Shown here: in pieces, positions 62,786 through 64,000 of the stretch
Numbering within the stretch: the stretch's first letter is position 1
Layout of the letters: every line of letters starts with the position of its first letter
NCBI RefSeq assembly: GCF_011043545.1
Contig: NZ_JAAKGP010000002.1
Location: forward strand, 1 to 64,000
Source of the DNA: Rhodobacter sp. SGA-6-6
GTDB taxonomy: Bacteria > Pseudomonadota > Alphaproteobacteria > Rhodobacterales > Rhodobacteraceae
Direction of reading: 5' to 3'
DNA length: 64,000 bases
Made by a program: the position numbers and the translations under genes
The notes under the pieces: generated by a model
Told to the model about the DNA's origin: nothing
Database searches by the model: none
Seen by the model: only the letters and a program-made list of their open reading frames with translations

Positions 62786-63553
62786 TCAGGGCCTCGTCAG
62801 GATCAGGAACAGGCGGCGGAAGGGGAACAGCGCCCCGCCATCCTCCAGCCGCGGATAGGCGCTGTCCAGCGCCTCGTCGTAGCGGGCGGTGAACCGCGCC
62901 GCCTCCTCGGCGGTCAGCCGGTCGAGGAAGGGGCGCATGGCGGTGGAGGCGGTGAAGGCGCGGACCGGGTGGCCCTCGGCCGCGGGGCCGAGCGGTTGCA
63001 GATATTCCGTCTCCCAGACCGACAGCGCGCCGAGGGGCGCCAGCAGCGCCCAGTATTCCGAGGGCGTGGCGACCGGCGGGCGGTAGCCGGCGAAGTCGAA
63101 GCGGTCGGGGAACATCGCTTGGGCGATGTCGCGCAGGAAGCGGTGCGAGGGCGCCATGTGGTTGACCGGCATCTGCACCGCCAGCGTGCCGCCCGGCGCC
63201 AGCAGCCCGGCCAGCCGCGGCAGCAGCGCATCATGGTCCGGCAACCAGTGCAGCGCGGCGTTGGAGAAGACCAGCGCCGGCGGCGCCCCCGGCCGCCAGT
63301 CCGCAATGTCGGCCAGCGTCTTCGCCGCATAGCCCGCCGCCTGCTCCAGCATCGCGGGCGAGGCATCCACCCCCACCAGCCGCCGCCCGGGAAAGCGCGC
63401 CGCCAGCGGCCCCGCCGCCGCGCCGTCGCCGCAGCCGAGATCGACCGCATCGCCCGGAGGCAGATCGGGCACCTGCGCCAGCAGGTCCAGCGCCGGCCGC
63501 AGCCGCAAGCCGCGGAAGGCGGCATAGGCCGCCGGATTCCAGTCTACAGCCAT
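62786..63553 (-). CDS. tam: Trans-aconitate 2-methyltransferase-like SAM methyltransferase
   Basis: A 255-residue class I methyltransferase. The SAM loop is AVDLGCGDGAAAGPLAARFP with the acidic residue in VGVDASPAML; LVFSNAALHWLPDHDALLPR is highly typical of Tam. Its substrate would be trans-aconitate carboxyl groups, a spontaneous by-product of the citrate cycle. The ATG at 63553 is preferred to a GTG three codons upstream; both overlap the end of the corA-like gene. Confidence 0.88.
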   Translation of the reverse strand: MAVDWNPAAYAAFRGLRLRPALDLLAQVPDLPPGDAVDLGCGDGAAAGPLAARFPGRRLVGVDASPAMLEQAAGYAAKTLADIADWRPGAPPALVFSNAALHWLPDHDALLPRLAGLLAPGGTLAVQMPVNHMAPSHRFLRDIAQAMFPDRFDFAGYRPPVATPSEYWALLAPLGALSVWETEYLQPLGPAAEGHPVRAFTASTAMRPFLDRLTAEEAARFTARYDEALDSAYPRLEDGGALFPFRRLFLILTRP

Positions 63554-64000
63554 TTCTTCCACCGGAAGATCAGGAAGGGCACCAGCGCCGAGACCGCCAT
63601 CGCCAGCAGCGCCAGCGGATAGCCCCAGGGCCAGTGCAGTTCCGGCATCACGTCGAAGTTCATCCCGTAGATGCTGGCGATCAGCGTCGGCGGCAGGAAG
63701 ACGAAGGCCACCACCGAGAAGATCTTGATCACGTCGGCCTGACGGATGTTGATCACCCCCAGCGTGGCGTCCAGCTGGAAGGTGATCTTGCGCTCGTGCT
63801 TCTCCGCCGCCTCCAGCAGCGAGCGGATGTCGCGCCCCAGCACCTTCAGCCGGCCCTTGTCGGCCTTGTCGGCCTTCGCCTCGCCGCCCGCCAGCGCCAG
63901 ATAGGTCCCCAGCCGCGCCAGCGTGGTCAGGCTTTCGTCCACCTTGCCGTTCAGGTCCTCGGCCCGGCCGATCCGCTGCATCAGCGCCGAAAGCACCTGC
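63544..64000 (-). CDS. CorA-type divalent metal transporter, C-terminal part
   Basis: The last 151 codons of a CorA family channel; the start lies beyond the right edge. A long helical stalk (LNGKVDESLTTLARLGTYLA) leads to two membrane helices, IKIFSVVAFVFLPPTLIASI with the pore signature YGMNF directly after the first, and a second helix ending in the basic FRWKKWL. ELHWPWGYP forms the outer loop. It moves magnesium or another divalent cation across the inner membrane. Confidence 0.92.
   Translation of the reverse strand, partial: QVLSALMQRIGRAEDLNGKVDESLTTLARLGTYLALAGGEAKADKADKGRLKVLGRDIRSLLEAAEKHERKITFQLDATLGVINIRQADVIKIFSVVAFVFLPPTLIASIYGMNFDVMPELHWPWGYPLALLAMAVSALVPFLIFRWKKWL

Overview
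The window looks like a chromosomal segment of a high-GC alphaproteobacterium, most likely Rhodobacteraceae (Rhodobacter/Paracoccus-like). The pointers are an ArgO/ArgP pair, an fhs-folD C1 cluster, a ligase-associated Lhr helicase with PdeM, YjbH/YjbF-type polysaccharide genes and a VirD2-like relaxase. All identifications rest on reading translated sequence by eye; no database search was run.

Layout. (1) 1-5600, minor metabolism: the start of glmS, a P5C-reductase-family protein, an SDR close in sequence to the BDH2/2-keto-3-deoxy-L-fuconate dehydrogenase type, an aldose-epimerase-like protein and a YCII-domain protein. (2) 5685-34517, a large Wzx/Wzy-dependent exopolysaccharide or capsule locus. 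galE, ugd and a FlaA1/WbpM-type 4,6-dehydratase come first, then wzc-wzb-wza boxed in by IS debris, an IS110 element, and manC-manB. A long minus-strand operon follows, with most genes overlapping or touching: NAD-dependent epimerase, initiating sugar-phosphate transferase, wbpA-wbpB-wbpD-wbpE, wzx, acyltransferase, two glycosyltransferases, wzy, GT2, gmd, fcl. Together these imply GDP-L-fucose, UDP-glucuronate, UDP-galactose, a 4-keto-6-deoxy-HexNAc product (probably QuiNAc-like as first sugar) and UDP-GlcNAc3NAcA as building blocks. (3) 34800-38750, decay: a second wza remnant, IS66 and IS21 fragments, and a yjbH gene with a nonsense codon fused by deletion to the tail of yjbF; then an intact DedA gene. 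(4) 38780-47500, a mobile region: IS481 and IS3 fragments, three small accessory ORFs, an IS3-family element split by a complete IS30 element, mobC plus a VirD2-like relaxase, a likely oriT region, a purine-rich tract and a frameshifted DUF2793 phage-type gene. (5) 47613-64000, conserved chromosome: DMT exporter, argO/argP, yebC, SLC13 transporter, EamA, YmdB-type phosphodiesterase, lhr-pdeM, an fhs/chorismate-mutase/folD2/folD C1 operon, MOSC protein, tam-like methyltransferase and the end of a CorA transporter.

Main points of interest: a small gene overlapping the relaxase end that can be reconstructed across the nested IS3/IS30 insertion; a second FolD lacking the catalytic lysine; the yjbH-yjbF deletion fusion; the wza-wzb-wzc block bracketed by IS21-family pieces; and a complete wbpABDE set without the 2-epimerase.
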